This document shows, one piece after another, positions 24,401 through 36,400 of a stretch of DNA of 64,000 nucleotides. A program made the translations under genes and the position numbers. The DNA comes from Symsagittifera roscoffensis. Its lineage: Eukaryota > Xenacoelomorpha > Acoela > Convolutidae. Every line of letters begins with the position of its first letter. Position 1 is the first letter of the stretch. The DNA is taken from positions 68,264,956 through 68,328,955 of the forward strand of contig NC_087065.1 in NCBI RefSeq assembly GCF_963678635.1, in the 5' to 3' direction. The notes below the pieces were generated by a model. That model saw only the letters and a program-made list of their open reading frames with translations, ran no database searches and was not told the origin of the DNA.

Positions 24401-27400
24401 TTTCGCATTTGTTGCCGCTCGGTAAATTATTTCTATTTTTTAAGGGCTGTTTATGAACTTCATCAGATACAAATATTAAATTTTTGTAGCTGTAATTTTT
24501 CATTTTGTCAAGTAATTTTTCGAACAAAATTTTTCAGAGTTTTTTTTTTACTTGTCTTTTCTTTTTTTCATTTAATTTTTTGTAGCGCAATGAGTTTTTG
24601 CATCGCAATGAGTTTTTGAATGAGTTTTTTCCAAAGTTATTCGGTAAATGAGGTTCATGTCAGTTGTCAACAAAGCAGAGGAGCTGACCCCGACCCCCAT
24701 TTAGAAGAACGACGAGCTGGCAACATTTTTGTATGTTTATGACTTATTTGAAGACTTAATGTTTATGCCTAAGGTAGCGTCGTGTATTTGATGACTGTTA
24801 ATGAAATCGAACTTTCTGTACGTGTAAAATTAACATTTAGGAGCTCGTGCGGAATTCATAAGTTTCGATAATCATTTTTCTCTTATATGCGACACGTGAT
24901 CTGTTGCCTGTAAGATAATCCTGTAAACAAGCCTTAACATTAAAATTATTATCTCAGGTTAGTTGATGCTTACTGGTTTTCTTCGAGTTTTTTCATTCCT
25001 AATATCAATGATTACTATTTACCTTCCGTTTTTTTGCTATTTTCTAAATCTGCAAAAATAACATCTCTTGTCAAATCTATTTTTGCTACTGCCGGAGAGT
25101 TTTTGGTTCTTTTACAGTCCCCCCTTTAATTTTTTCTAAAATTCAATAGATAAAAAACTATTAAAATGACTTTTCATTTAAAAAACTGCATCAAAACGTG
25201 TCTGCTGGTGAAAAAATTTTTTACAGCATTTCTTACATGCAAAATGCCGCGCGAACAGTTTTTGAACAGCTTTTTTTTATAATTTACCAGGGAGAAAACT
25301 GGAAAGGAGCCAATTTTTAAAGACTATTTTGAACTATTATTGTTTGATTGTTATTTTTCCGGGCTGGGAAAAGTTTACTCGAGAAAGAGGCAGGGCTAAT
25401 CACGGGCTCGTCGTTTTTTGGATACAAGATTTGAATTTCAAAAACTATTTCAGCTGTGTCTTGTCATAATTTTATGAAATGGCGAACAAACTAACTATTG
25501 TGAATAGATTTGTTTTTCATGGATTTTTTCGAAACATCGCGCATTTAGCCATTATAACACGTAAAACAACTATTAAAACAGTTTTCCAATGTGGAAGGGG
25601 GTGTCTAAAATGAAACTACTATGAGCAGTTGGGCGTGACTTGAAGGTCTCAAATTGAAAAGAGTGTTATGTGATGTGATGTGTGGTTTGCAGAATGCAGT
25701 GGCTGTGGTGACCTCTCTCTTTGACCTGAACACATCCGAGTTCAATGCCCTGCAGAATGCACTACCCAAGAAGGAACTGCAGCACCTAGCCAACAACATC
25801 CTCCACCAATACGTCAACAACTTCGACAACAACAACCACAACTCCTCCTTCAGCGGAACAGCAGCTGGAGGCGCCAACTCTAGCTTCTCCTCCTCAACTA
25901 ACTTGGGTCCAGCCATTCAGCAGAACACCCTCTCCCCTCACTTGCTGACCTACTCGCCCACGTCTGCTGGCAACTACTCGGCTGACTCGTCCTATTCGAC
26001 TCATTCGAACAACTACGTGAGCAAGCCACCTTTTTGTCATTCTGCTTCCTGCTTACATAAGATGAAGTAACTGGGACTTCTAAATTTCACGGGTCTATTT
26101 TTTTCCAGTTTCCCGCTCTTCTCATTCAATTTTCATGAAAGGAATGAATTTAAAACAGCAAATTGTAATGCACAGTTATATGCAAAGAAGTCTGCGTTAT
26201 TTTATAATTATGTTATTTACTTATGTTTTTTAAAATAGCATGTGATATATCCCCTTAACTAAAGCGCATCCAATACTGCATTGCATAGTATGTGCTACTA
26301 TAGTGCATAAAGGTCTTTGTAAATTAGCACCAGTGGAAAAGTATTCGCTGGAGTGTCATTTTTTCAAGTGTCAATGGAAAAGATGAATGCACGGATATAG
26401 ATCCTGTTTGTTTTTAAGAGAAATGAACGTAGTGAAGACTATTATATAGGTCTGATTGATTTTTTTTCAGGAAAAAGGCTCTAATTATTACAGATGTGCA
26501 TTCATACATATTAATGCATTTATGAAAGCACTTCGATATATATGCACTTTTTGAGTTTAATATAGAGTCTCTTTTCAAATGCGAATATGGAAATGATCCC
26601 AAAAAACGTGAACGACTTCTAGATTTTGAAAGTGGAATTTAATTAAGAGTAATGAATGTAGTGAAGACTCTCATATTGGTCTTGGTGATTCCTTTTCAGG
26701 AAATTCTCCAATAACAAATTCTCCAATAACAACAGACGAGCATTCATTCATATTAATGCATTTATGAATGCTTTTAGGTATAAATTGAAATTTGAGTTCA
26801 ATTGAAATTCATCCTCTGAAATTTACGTAAATAGCACTCTGCAAATACGAACGTGGAATTGGCTCGAACAAACGTGAACAATTTCTAAAGTTGAAAAATT
26901 TTTACCTATTAATCCAATTTTCTCAAATTGTGTTAATCTGTTATATATTTAAATGCGGACTTCACTATCTCGCCATGTTTAAGCTTTTTCAACGTATTAA
27001 TTTTCCACGTTTAAGCTATATCGTATATTGCAATGGTTAAGATTTTTTTTTCGATTTTTTTTTCGTGAATTCAGTAATTATTCCACCGAGTTTAAAATAA
27101 GCAGCCTAATAGTGGGACGCTCTCAGGATTCCCATGATGTTGCGAATTTGGCCTCCAGTTAAGAATGCTCAAATCTTTTTAGTGTACGACGATTTTTGTA
27201 CGAGATACGACGATTTTTGTGATTTTTTTCAAAAATTTTCAGAAAACTCAAATTACAAAAGAATTTAAAACTTGAAATTCCCATTCCTATATTTGAGTGC
27301 TTTCAGAGTACTCTCAAGGATTGCGAATCTTGTCTCCAAATGTGACGGCTCAAATCCCTGTGTTTTTTGAGATATCACGTTTTTTAAAATTTTTTCAAAA

Positions 27401-30400
27401 AAATTTCAAAAAAATTGGACGAAATTTTTTTCTTCAAAATCTAAAATTCTCAACCCTTTACTTGGTAGCTATCATAGTAATCTCAAGGATTGCGAATCTT
27501 GTTTTATTGAATAAGAATCCATCATAAATTCGTCTCGAAATTCAAATAGTGTTAATGCTATGTATTTTTAAGAGTCAATGAACTTATTTTAGTTTTGTAT
27601 ATAGGTCGCGATGATTTTTTTCAGCGAAAGTGTTAAGTTCACGAAAAACATGATCAGCTTCCTAGTTTGAAAATGGATTTCATTTTTACACAAGCAATGC
27701 TTGTGTTATAGTATGAACTATCTTTTTTCCAAACTAAGTCGCAAATATTTTTGCGACCCAAATATTGTTGCGATAAAATGTGTTCATTTTGATCGATAAC
27801 TAGCTGATAAGTACAGCCAATGCTAAGGATTTTAACACAGACTATTATTGTTCCGACTTTCGTGACCAAAGCAATGGAATATTTGTGCTCAGTGTGTTTT
27901 TCTTCGGACAAATTTCGACTTTTTATTTAGCCATTTTTGACAGGATTTTTTTAAAAAATCATTCAAAAAGTATTGTTGTTCTGAGCTTAAATTTGAAAGA
28001 TATTTCACTTGTGGTTATTTTTCGTAAAGTTATGGGGGTTTAAAAATTTTAACGCGCGATATATTTCGCGCTATTTAATTCGTCATAGAAACCGCTCCAA
28101 ATTGCTTGAAGGAAGCTTATTTGCCATAATTGAATTGTTACTGGGAGCGAAATTTATCACTTTGTACTTAATATGGCGTGCGGGGATAATTTTCACAAAA
28201 AATCTCAAATTTAAAAAGAAAAATTTCATTTAATTTTCTATTGCATTTAATTTTTTCATGTTAAAACTGCTCTATAAATTTTTTGTGTGTGTTTTATTGA
28301 ATAAGAGTCAATCATAAATTTGTCTCGAAATTTAAAGAGAGTTAATGCTATGTGTTTTTAAAAGTCAATGAACTTACTATTATTTTTTTATAGGTCGCCA
28401 TGATTTTTTTGCAGCATAAGTCTTAAAATTTGTCCAGGCTCAAATTTATTTCGCGGTTTGATTTTTGATTGATTTAACGTTCAGTTCATTTACTTCGTTG
28501 AAATGAAGGCAAACTCCACTATCGTACAGCGAAAGTGTAAAATTCACGAAAAACATAATCAACTTCTAAATTCGAAAATGGATTTCAATTTTTAGGTTTC
28601 CCAGCGGAATAAAAATTTTACTTATTAATTCAGTTTTTTCAAATTGTGTTAATTTTATTGAATAAGAGTCAATCATAAATTTGTCTCGAAATTTAAAGAT
28701 AGTTAATGCTATGTGTTTTTAAAAGTCAATGAACTTACTATTATTTTTTTATAGGTCGCCATGATTTTTTTGCAGCATAAGTCTTAAAATTTGTCCAGGC
28801 TCAAATTTATTTCGCGGTTTGATTTTTGATTGATTTAACGTTCAGTTCATTTACTTCGTTGAAATGAAGGCAAATTCCACTATCGTACAGCCAAAGTGTA
28901 AAATTCACGAAAAACATAATCAACTTCTAAATTCGAAAATGGATTTCAATTTTTAGGTTTCCCAGCGGAATAAAAATTTTACTTATTAATTCAGTTTTCT
29001 CAAATTGTGTTAATTTTATTGAATAAGTGGCAATCATAAATTCGGCTCGAAATTCAAAGAGGGTTAATGTCATATATTTTTCAGAGTCGATGAACGTAGT
29101 TCAGATTTTATAAAGGTCGCGATGATTTTTTTCAGGATAAGTCTTAAAGTTTGTCCAGGCTCAAGTTTACTTTTTTTGCGGTTTGAGTTTCGATTGATTT
29201 TAAGTCCAGATCATTTCCTTTTGTTAAAAGGAAGGCAAACGCCCCTATCATTGCACAGCGAAAGTGTAAATGTCACGAAAAACGTGTTCGACTTCTAATT
29301 TCGAAAATGGAATTTAATTTTCAGGCTTCCAAGTGGAATGAAAACATTACCCATTGATTCGTTTTTCTCTAATTGAATTAATATTATCAAAAAAAAGATG
29401 TCAAACATAAATTGTTGTTGAAGTTCAAAGAGCTTCAAGGGAATACATTTTTTCTTTTTAATTTTGAAACTTGAAGTTTTTTGTCTAGTCAAGATTTTTT
29501 CTGATTACTTGCGTTCATTGACACTGTTTGATGGCTATGTTTTTCTGTATTGGCCGATCTTGCTAGAGTCGTGCAAAATATATTCAATTATTCTCCGGTG
29601 TAACGATAATGAACAGAATTAAATGTAACTGGATGTCTTTTAGCGATCTCTGCCTCGAAATTACAAGGTAGGTTGGGCCTGCTCACCAGTATTATCATGT
29701 ACTTTCTCGTCAAGTCTTCATTCCTATGTGTCTTATCATGTGTGAGAAAGGGTTGTGGAATGTATACAATACTAACAGGGATGGAAGGATCATTTAATAA
29801 TTCATTTAATTTGGGTTGAGTTGAATCGTCATTTTCATCGATTTATTTCTGGTTGTTTGCATTGCTTCACTAACAAGAGTAGGAAATATTTAACTTTCTA
29901 TTCAACATGCAATTGCTTTATAGGTTTTTATTTGTCTTTATTTGCAGCGATGCGCAAGTCTTTTTGCTTTAAAAGTTAGGCCAAAAACAAAATTTAAGTG
30001 TCTGGAAGTTTATTTACAGAATTTGTTGAAATTTGTTGAATGAAGTAATTTGGTTTGGTTTTGGTCAGTGGTGTTAATTTACCCGTTTCTAGATCATGAA
30101 AACTCTGAAAAAATCGACAGTGAATGAGTTTTTAAATGATCGAGTGATGCTAGTATCTCATTAGTGATCATGCAGTTTTTAATGTTAGATTTTAAAAAGT
30201 ACTTTCAATTGTGACGTCGCAGTTTAATCTACGTAGGAGTTTTATCATTTGCATGCTTTGTAGAATAGTCAAGTATAGGGTTATAATAGTTTGAGTTTTT
30301 TTAAGGTGCTCCGATCTCCGCTTTCGCAACAGCAACCTCCGAACAGTTTGAACCTCTCCTCGGCATCTTCTGTGCAACGCAGGGGAGTATTAGGCTCCAC

Positions 30401-33400
30401 TGGGGGTTCTAACAGCAACATAAACTCTCCCAGTCTGCTGAACAGAACAGGTCCAGCTGCATTCACCCAACCACGAGAGAGAAAGTCATCAACTAGCAGC
30501 AATAAGAGCGCATCTGGAATAGGTGGGTGTTTTGTTTTGATTGTCGGCTTTGTTCCACATCCCTGATTATTTATGTTCCGACCAATTGAAAAATGGGGAC
30601 GAACTTTGTATTCGGGTGTTATGATTTTTTCTTTTTGTTTTCCACGCCAAATCATGTACTACAAACTATCATTGGACTGAGTCGAGTGATATATCATTTT
30701 GAAGCCCTTTCAGCCATGATTCGAACGACTTTAAAAAGTTTTAATGAAAATTTTGTTTAAAAAAACTGTTTGCAATTGGCCTATTTTACTATGACTGTCG
30801 AATATGCCGAAGTTCTAGCTTTTTGTTCAGATTTTTTTTATCACACCACAAAACGACATAAATTTGAAAAAAAAAACGTATTTTGTAAGACTTAAAGTCG
30901 GAACATTCTGTGTTACTTGCAAAGTAACCGGCTATCCTTGTTGTTTGATGAAATTGTTTTATGAAGTTGTTTCGGAAAGTAAATACTGAATATTATAGTA
31001 GAATCTATCCCCTGATTGAATATCTAAGTTGTTGAAAATTTGAATACCTATGGAATTACTCTAGTGTTCTACTTGGATATTTCCTTTCCGCTTTGCAACG
31101 TATCTTTTTTTTCGGACAATTTAAAATTCGTTGCTTTCTTCTTGGTTTTTTCCACAAACTGAGCTTGACTCGGTGATGTTTCATGACAACATTGCTTCGA
31201 CTTAGTAGTGGAAATTTGTTGAACTGTATGTGCATGTGTTTCAGTTGGAGGCAGTAGTGGTAGTGGTTTCAACGTGGCCTCGGCGGGGGGACTGTCTTCT
31301 GCCCGCAGACCACCTTCCACTGCAGGGGGAGTGGGGGGAGCAGGGGACGACGAGGGACTATCTTACCAATTTCACCACCAGCAACAGCAAGGAGTCTCGC
31401 CCCTGACACCCAACAGCCAACAGGCCTTGTTGCACAAGACCACCGCGGACATACACAAGTACTTCGGCGATTCAGGTCGTTCTGCCGAGGGCTACGACAG
31501 CGGTGAGTCATTATCTCGAATAAGAGCGAGTAATACATGTGCTTGTTAAGTTCAAGAGCATTAGATAAATTAACGAACAGTTGCCAAACACTGTTAGATG
31601 TCATGATTCAAATCAATACAAAAAGTTAGCGCACTATGTTCAGCTGTTTTTCTCTGCTAAAAATAATTTTAGGATCTTTTCTATTGTAGCCCCCCCCCCC
31701 CTCATTGCATGATTACAAAAAGTTATAGTCTCTCTATTTTTTTATTTGGGGCTAAAACAGGAAAGCCTAATTTTTTTCAATGGCCGGGTTCATCGAAAAA
31801 TTGGATGTGTGGAGAATGTTTGTAGGTTGCAAATTTTTCCTTGATGGATCAAAGGTTTCTCTAAAAAATTACATCATCTTTCAGCAGTCCCGCCTCTGAC
31901 AGAGCAGAAAGGTGATCTGTCGACTGAGCCGTCTGGGGGTAAAAAAAACTTCCTCTTTTCTGCGAAATCTACTCTTTATAATTTTAAATTATGATAGTTC
32001 TCCTGTATTTGTGATCTCATTTCCCGAACTAATACTTCCCTAACAAGTTTTTCTTAGCCATATTGAGGTGATTCAAAGCGCCTTTGAGGTATTCTTGCTG
32101 TGAAAACGCCTTGGAGGCAAAGTTACCGATTCTTTATTACTTCAAAGACTAGTCACGGGATATTTTTGCTTTTCGCGAGCAAGTGAACGGAATTTTTCTT
32201 CACGTTTTTGTCGTTTTCACGGCGTCTACTACAGATAAAAGATTGAAGTTTTGACACATGCTAGAAGAAATCACTTGGAAGCAGCTAATTGAATCAAATA
32301 TTGAGAAGTTTTGTTTTAAAGGCGTAAAATAGCCAGTAAATCATAACTAGTTTCAGATGAATCGAATCGAATTTCTTGCTCTGGAAACATACTCAAAATA
32401 AACAAGGAATTTGAATTTAAGGGCTCAAATTGCTTCTTTTGGAAGCGTGCGATCACCTTTTACACTGCGACAACCATAGACAAAAGAATTGAGAGAGTTT
32501 CTTAACTATGATGATTCATTGTTTTTGTATTTGCCTTCAGGTATCCCTAGTATGCCCAATTCGAACGTTGACCTTCACGGAGATTTAGGAAGCAACAACC
32601 GCATCTACGACCCCAACCATTACGCAGACAAGAGTGGAATCCTCGAGAGTCCGGACTTCATAGCGAAGCGCACCTTCGACCTCGAGGACGACGTGGACGA
32701 GTACCTGTGTGACAACAACAACACAAGCGAAGTGGTAGAAGGAGATGGAGACATAGGGAAGACGACATCAGTGACTTCTAAGATAGACATGCAACAACAG
32801 CAGGAGGATGAAAAGCTCGTTGAGGCCATTCTTCAGGTCAGTGAGTTTCGTTGGTATATACACCAGCAGAAGTATAAACCTGTTACTTTATAGACCAGCT
32901 ACTATATACACCGGCTAGCATAGTTATGCAAATGTCTCCAAATAAGACGTAAGATTCGGTTGTCTTATGGTTCGGCTGAATTATTGACCTTGAATTGAAA
33001 TGGAGATTGAGGTCAATGACGTTTTGCAAAGTTTCTTTTTGAAAAACTGTTTTTAATTGAAAAACTCTGGTATTCCATGTGATTCCTGATAATTTTGACG
33101 TTTTTTGTTGCTCATGACGATTTAAATTTGGCTGAAAAAAAAAAGATTTTCGGCCTTTTATGGTTAACTCAGTGCATTAGAAAAACTTACTATCGGGGCA
33201 TTTGAGAGGAAATAACGAACTTCAACCAAACTTTTGAAGTAAATGCAAGACTAAGAAATAGGTGTTGATGTTTTTGTTAACCAGCTGAGAAACTTACAAA
33301 TTTGATCAATGTCGTCTTAGGAACTAAGTCATCACAACTCGCGTATAGAGCAGCGCAAAAGTGCTCTCATCTCTCTCACCAAACTAATCAAAGAGGGCAA

Positions 33401-36400
33401 CTCAGTGGTGTGGGAGGAGCACTTCAAAATGTGCCTGATGATGTTGTTTGAGACTATGAGCGACAAGGAACCCTCGATTAGAGCACTGGTGCTGAGAGTG
33501 CTGAAAGAGTTCCTCAAGTACCAGCAGCATAGGTTCCAGAAGTACTCCGAGATCACTATTCTAAAGACACTAGATGCACACAAGGACTCACACAAAGACG
33601 TTAGTCTTAGATTTAAATTCTGGACCATTTTTATTCTGGTTTCTGAGTTTTAAAGTAAGATACTTGAATGAACTTAAATTGAACTTGAACAAAATGTTTA
33701 AAAAATGTTTTTTTTTGCATAATAAATGCAATTCAAGTGAATTTTTTTCTTAAGAAGATAAGATTTCAAAGAAGATAATTATGTAGAAAATAATCAAATA
33801 TTTGGCTGTTTTCTGTGTTCTACCCCGAAGTTCCTGTTTGATTTATTAAACAGGTATTATGAAAACGTTTTTTTTTTTCCAGATGAGATTTTTTTGAGAC
33901 GCTTTTTTGAGAAGCTTCACAACTCGGTACTTTTTTCACTTTTTGCCCATTTTTTCGGAAATTTCAGATTTCCTCAAAAACTACCCGTCCAGATTTGGGA
34001 TTAAGGGTTTAATCGATAGACCAGGTTGTAGGAAACTCCCATGCACAAGCGGCTCGTCCCTAATTTGCTTAGGGGAAGAGCTATAGACTTAGGAAAAGTC
34101 ACTTTTTTGATTTTTTTGCCTATTTTTTCGGAAATTATCGATTTCCTCAAAAACTACCCATCCAGATTTGGAATTAAGGGTTTAATCGATAGACCAGGTT
34201 GTAGGAAACTCCCCCGCACAAGCGGCTGGTCCTTAACTTGCCTAGGGGAAGAGCTATAGACTTAGGAAAAGTCACTTTTTTGGCCTTTTTTCAAATCTTT
34301 CCGATTTCCTCAAAAACTACCCGTCCAGATTTGGGATTAAGGGTTTAATCGATAGACCAGGTTGTAGGAACCCCCCCTACACAAACAGCTCGTCCCTAAT
34401 TTGTCTAGGGGAAGAGCTATACACTTAGGAATAGTCAATTTTTCGGTTTTTAGGCCATTTTTTCAAACTTTTTCGATTTCTTCAAAAACTACCCATCCAG
34501 ATTTGGGATTAAGGGTTTAATCGATAGACCAGGTTGTAGGAAACTCCCCTGCCCAAGCGGCTGGTCCTTAATTTGTCTCGGGGAAGAGCTGTACACTTAG
34601 GAAAAGTTTTTTTTAAAAGCGTAGGAAGGGCGCTATCGACTTGAGAAACCTGAAATTTTAAAACAATTTTAAAATAATCAATATTAAAATAATCAAACAG
34701 GTCTCTCCAGCTTTCAGCTGGGCCCCTAGTTTGAGTTTCACCTTGATAAAAAAAATAATTTGACGTTGTCTTAATCAGGGGCGGATTTAGGGGGGGGGGG
34801 GGCGGGGGGCATGGACCCTTCCCCCCCTCAGTGATTCGACCCCCTGCCGACCCAAAGGGTCCCCCCTTTGACACTTTTTCAGAAATCCATTTTTGGCCAA
34901 CCGACCCTAAAATTTTTCTAAAGGCGCCTTTGGCGCCAATATATACTAACTTTGAGGGGGAGCGCGCGCCAAAAAAAACGCGATTTTTTGTCAAAGTTTT
35001 TCAAAAAGTGCCCAAAAACGGCTTTTTTGACTGTTTTTTCAAAAATTTGCCTGCGGCGCACAAAATTCTGCCGAAATAGGGGCGAAAACAGTGCTTTGGG
35101 AGAGCTCGAAAAATCAATTTGGTCGACCTAAAAAAAAGGTCGTCAAAATTTTCGAATTTTTTTTTTTTGAAAATCCGCCCCCCCCCCCCCCCCCCCCCCC
35201 CTCGAGAAAATCCTAGATCCAACGAAATTTTGCATGGTTATCAGATTATTTATTCTGAGATATTTTATAAGCGTTCAGCCATAATAGCATTAAAAACACA
35301 AAAAATGAAATTTATTAAATGTGGTGTGCAAGTGGACAATTCTTCTACGGTTTCATAGATTTTGTTCTACTATAGCTTCCACTTAATGTAGGTGGTTCGA
35401 GCTTCGGAGGAGCTGACGTACAGTGTTGTGAATGCGATAGAACACACTAGGTGTCTTCAGGTGCTCTGTCCTGTCGTGTCCGCCGGCGACTTCCCCATCA
35501 ATCAGACAGCCGTCAAAATGCTCACTAAGGTATATAATAGGAGGCGAAAAAGAGCGATAACTTTAAATAAATAAACAATTCATGAAAAAGCTGCTGTAAC
35601 GAACGAATTATATCGCCCAATGTCACCCATGTTGAGTAATACTAATCAAAAATTGTTCATTCGAAATTGAGAAGTTTTTTATGAACTATTTACGAACTCG
35701 TGATCAAATTTAAACAACTTATCATTATTCGCTCTTCCTTAAAATTGAGTGGAAGTAACAAAAAAATCAGACCTCTTTTCCTCTAGACTGCAAAAAAATG
35801 ATTTTTTTTTGCATCCTAATCACGACTTGAAAGGCTTCAATATTAAACCGTGCTTAACCCCCACTGATTTTTTAAAGTAATCAAATTGGGCGTAAAAAAA
35901 GCCTAAGCGCAAAAAAAAACGAATGACTTTTGTTTCGATTGGATTTGATTTTGGGATACACAAACTGCTTTTTGATCCAGTTTTCTCCAATTGGTTCAGT
36001 TTGTCCAAAATTAAAGCTCATCATAAAAAAAATATTCTTGAACTTCAAATGGCCTTAAAAAGGCATGTTTTCTTGGAATATGAATGAAAAGAATCAGTCG
36101 TTGTTTTTCGGTTTTCTTGTTCATTGGCACCTTTCCAACCATCTGTTGGCTGTGTTAGATCATAGAGGACTCCCCTCCCGAGGAAGTTGAGACGTTTGTG
36201 GAGCAGGTGTGTCCTGCTCTGATGAAGGCCTACGAGCACCAGGAGAGCAGTGTGCGGAAGGACAGTGTGTATGGACTAGTGGCTGTCCATCAGAAGGTCG
36301 GACAGGCCATGCTCGACCAGTACACCAACCAGCTCTCACACGGAAAGGTATTTTGTATCCTTTTTTCTGAAATACATTCAATTTCAGTTATATTCATGAT

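Larger units (their letters stand above)
20450..25692 (+). other. CLASP intron (5.2 kb)
   Basis: Contains a family B segment (20480-20955) with an internal tRNA-like part, a tRNA-like sequence at 21905-21975, a partial family A end (22005-22100), a B-box-like element around 22405-22485, a full family A copy (22925-23380) and family C/D motifs at 23567-23905. The 23930-25692 part is AT-rich with no recognised element. No conserved exon is missing here. Confidence 0.65.
26017..30305 (+). other. CLASP intron dominated by family A and B repeats
   Basis: Family A pieces at 26420-26945 and 27480-27660, a family B copy at 27665-28250 and a tandem family A array at 28292-29535 fill most of the intron. 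A diverged repeat with two ctcaaggattgcgaatcttg copies (about 27315 and 27480) also occurs. Confidence 0.65.
33600..35391 (+). other. CLASP intron with tandem array and hAT-MITE
   Basis: Contains a tandem array (about 33930-34600) and a second hAT-type MITE copy (34776-35221). No coding exon is expected, since the flanking exons join within the conserved AHKD-HK(D/E)-VVR block. Confidence 0.7.

Noticed and set aside
33930-34600. CRISPR-like repeats
   Set aside because: Units of over 160 bp without unique spacers in a eukaryotic intron: an ordinary tandem repeat.
34509-35358. Pro/Gly-run ORFs on both strands
   Set aside because: They arise from the homopolymer tracts and interior of the hAT-type MITE and the adjoining tandem array.
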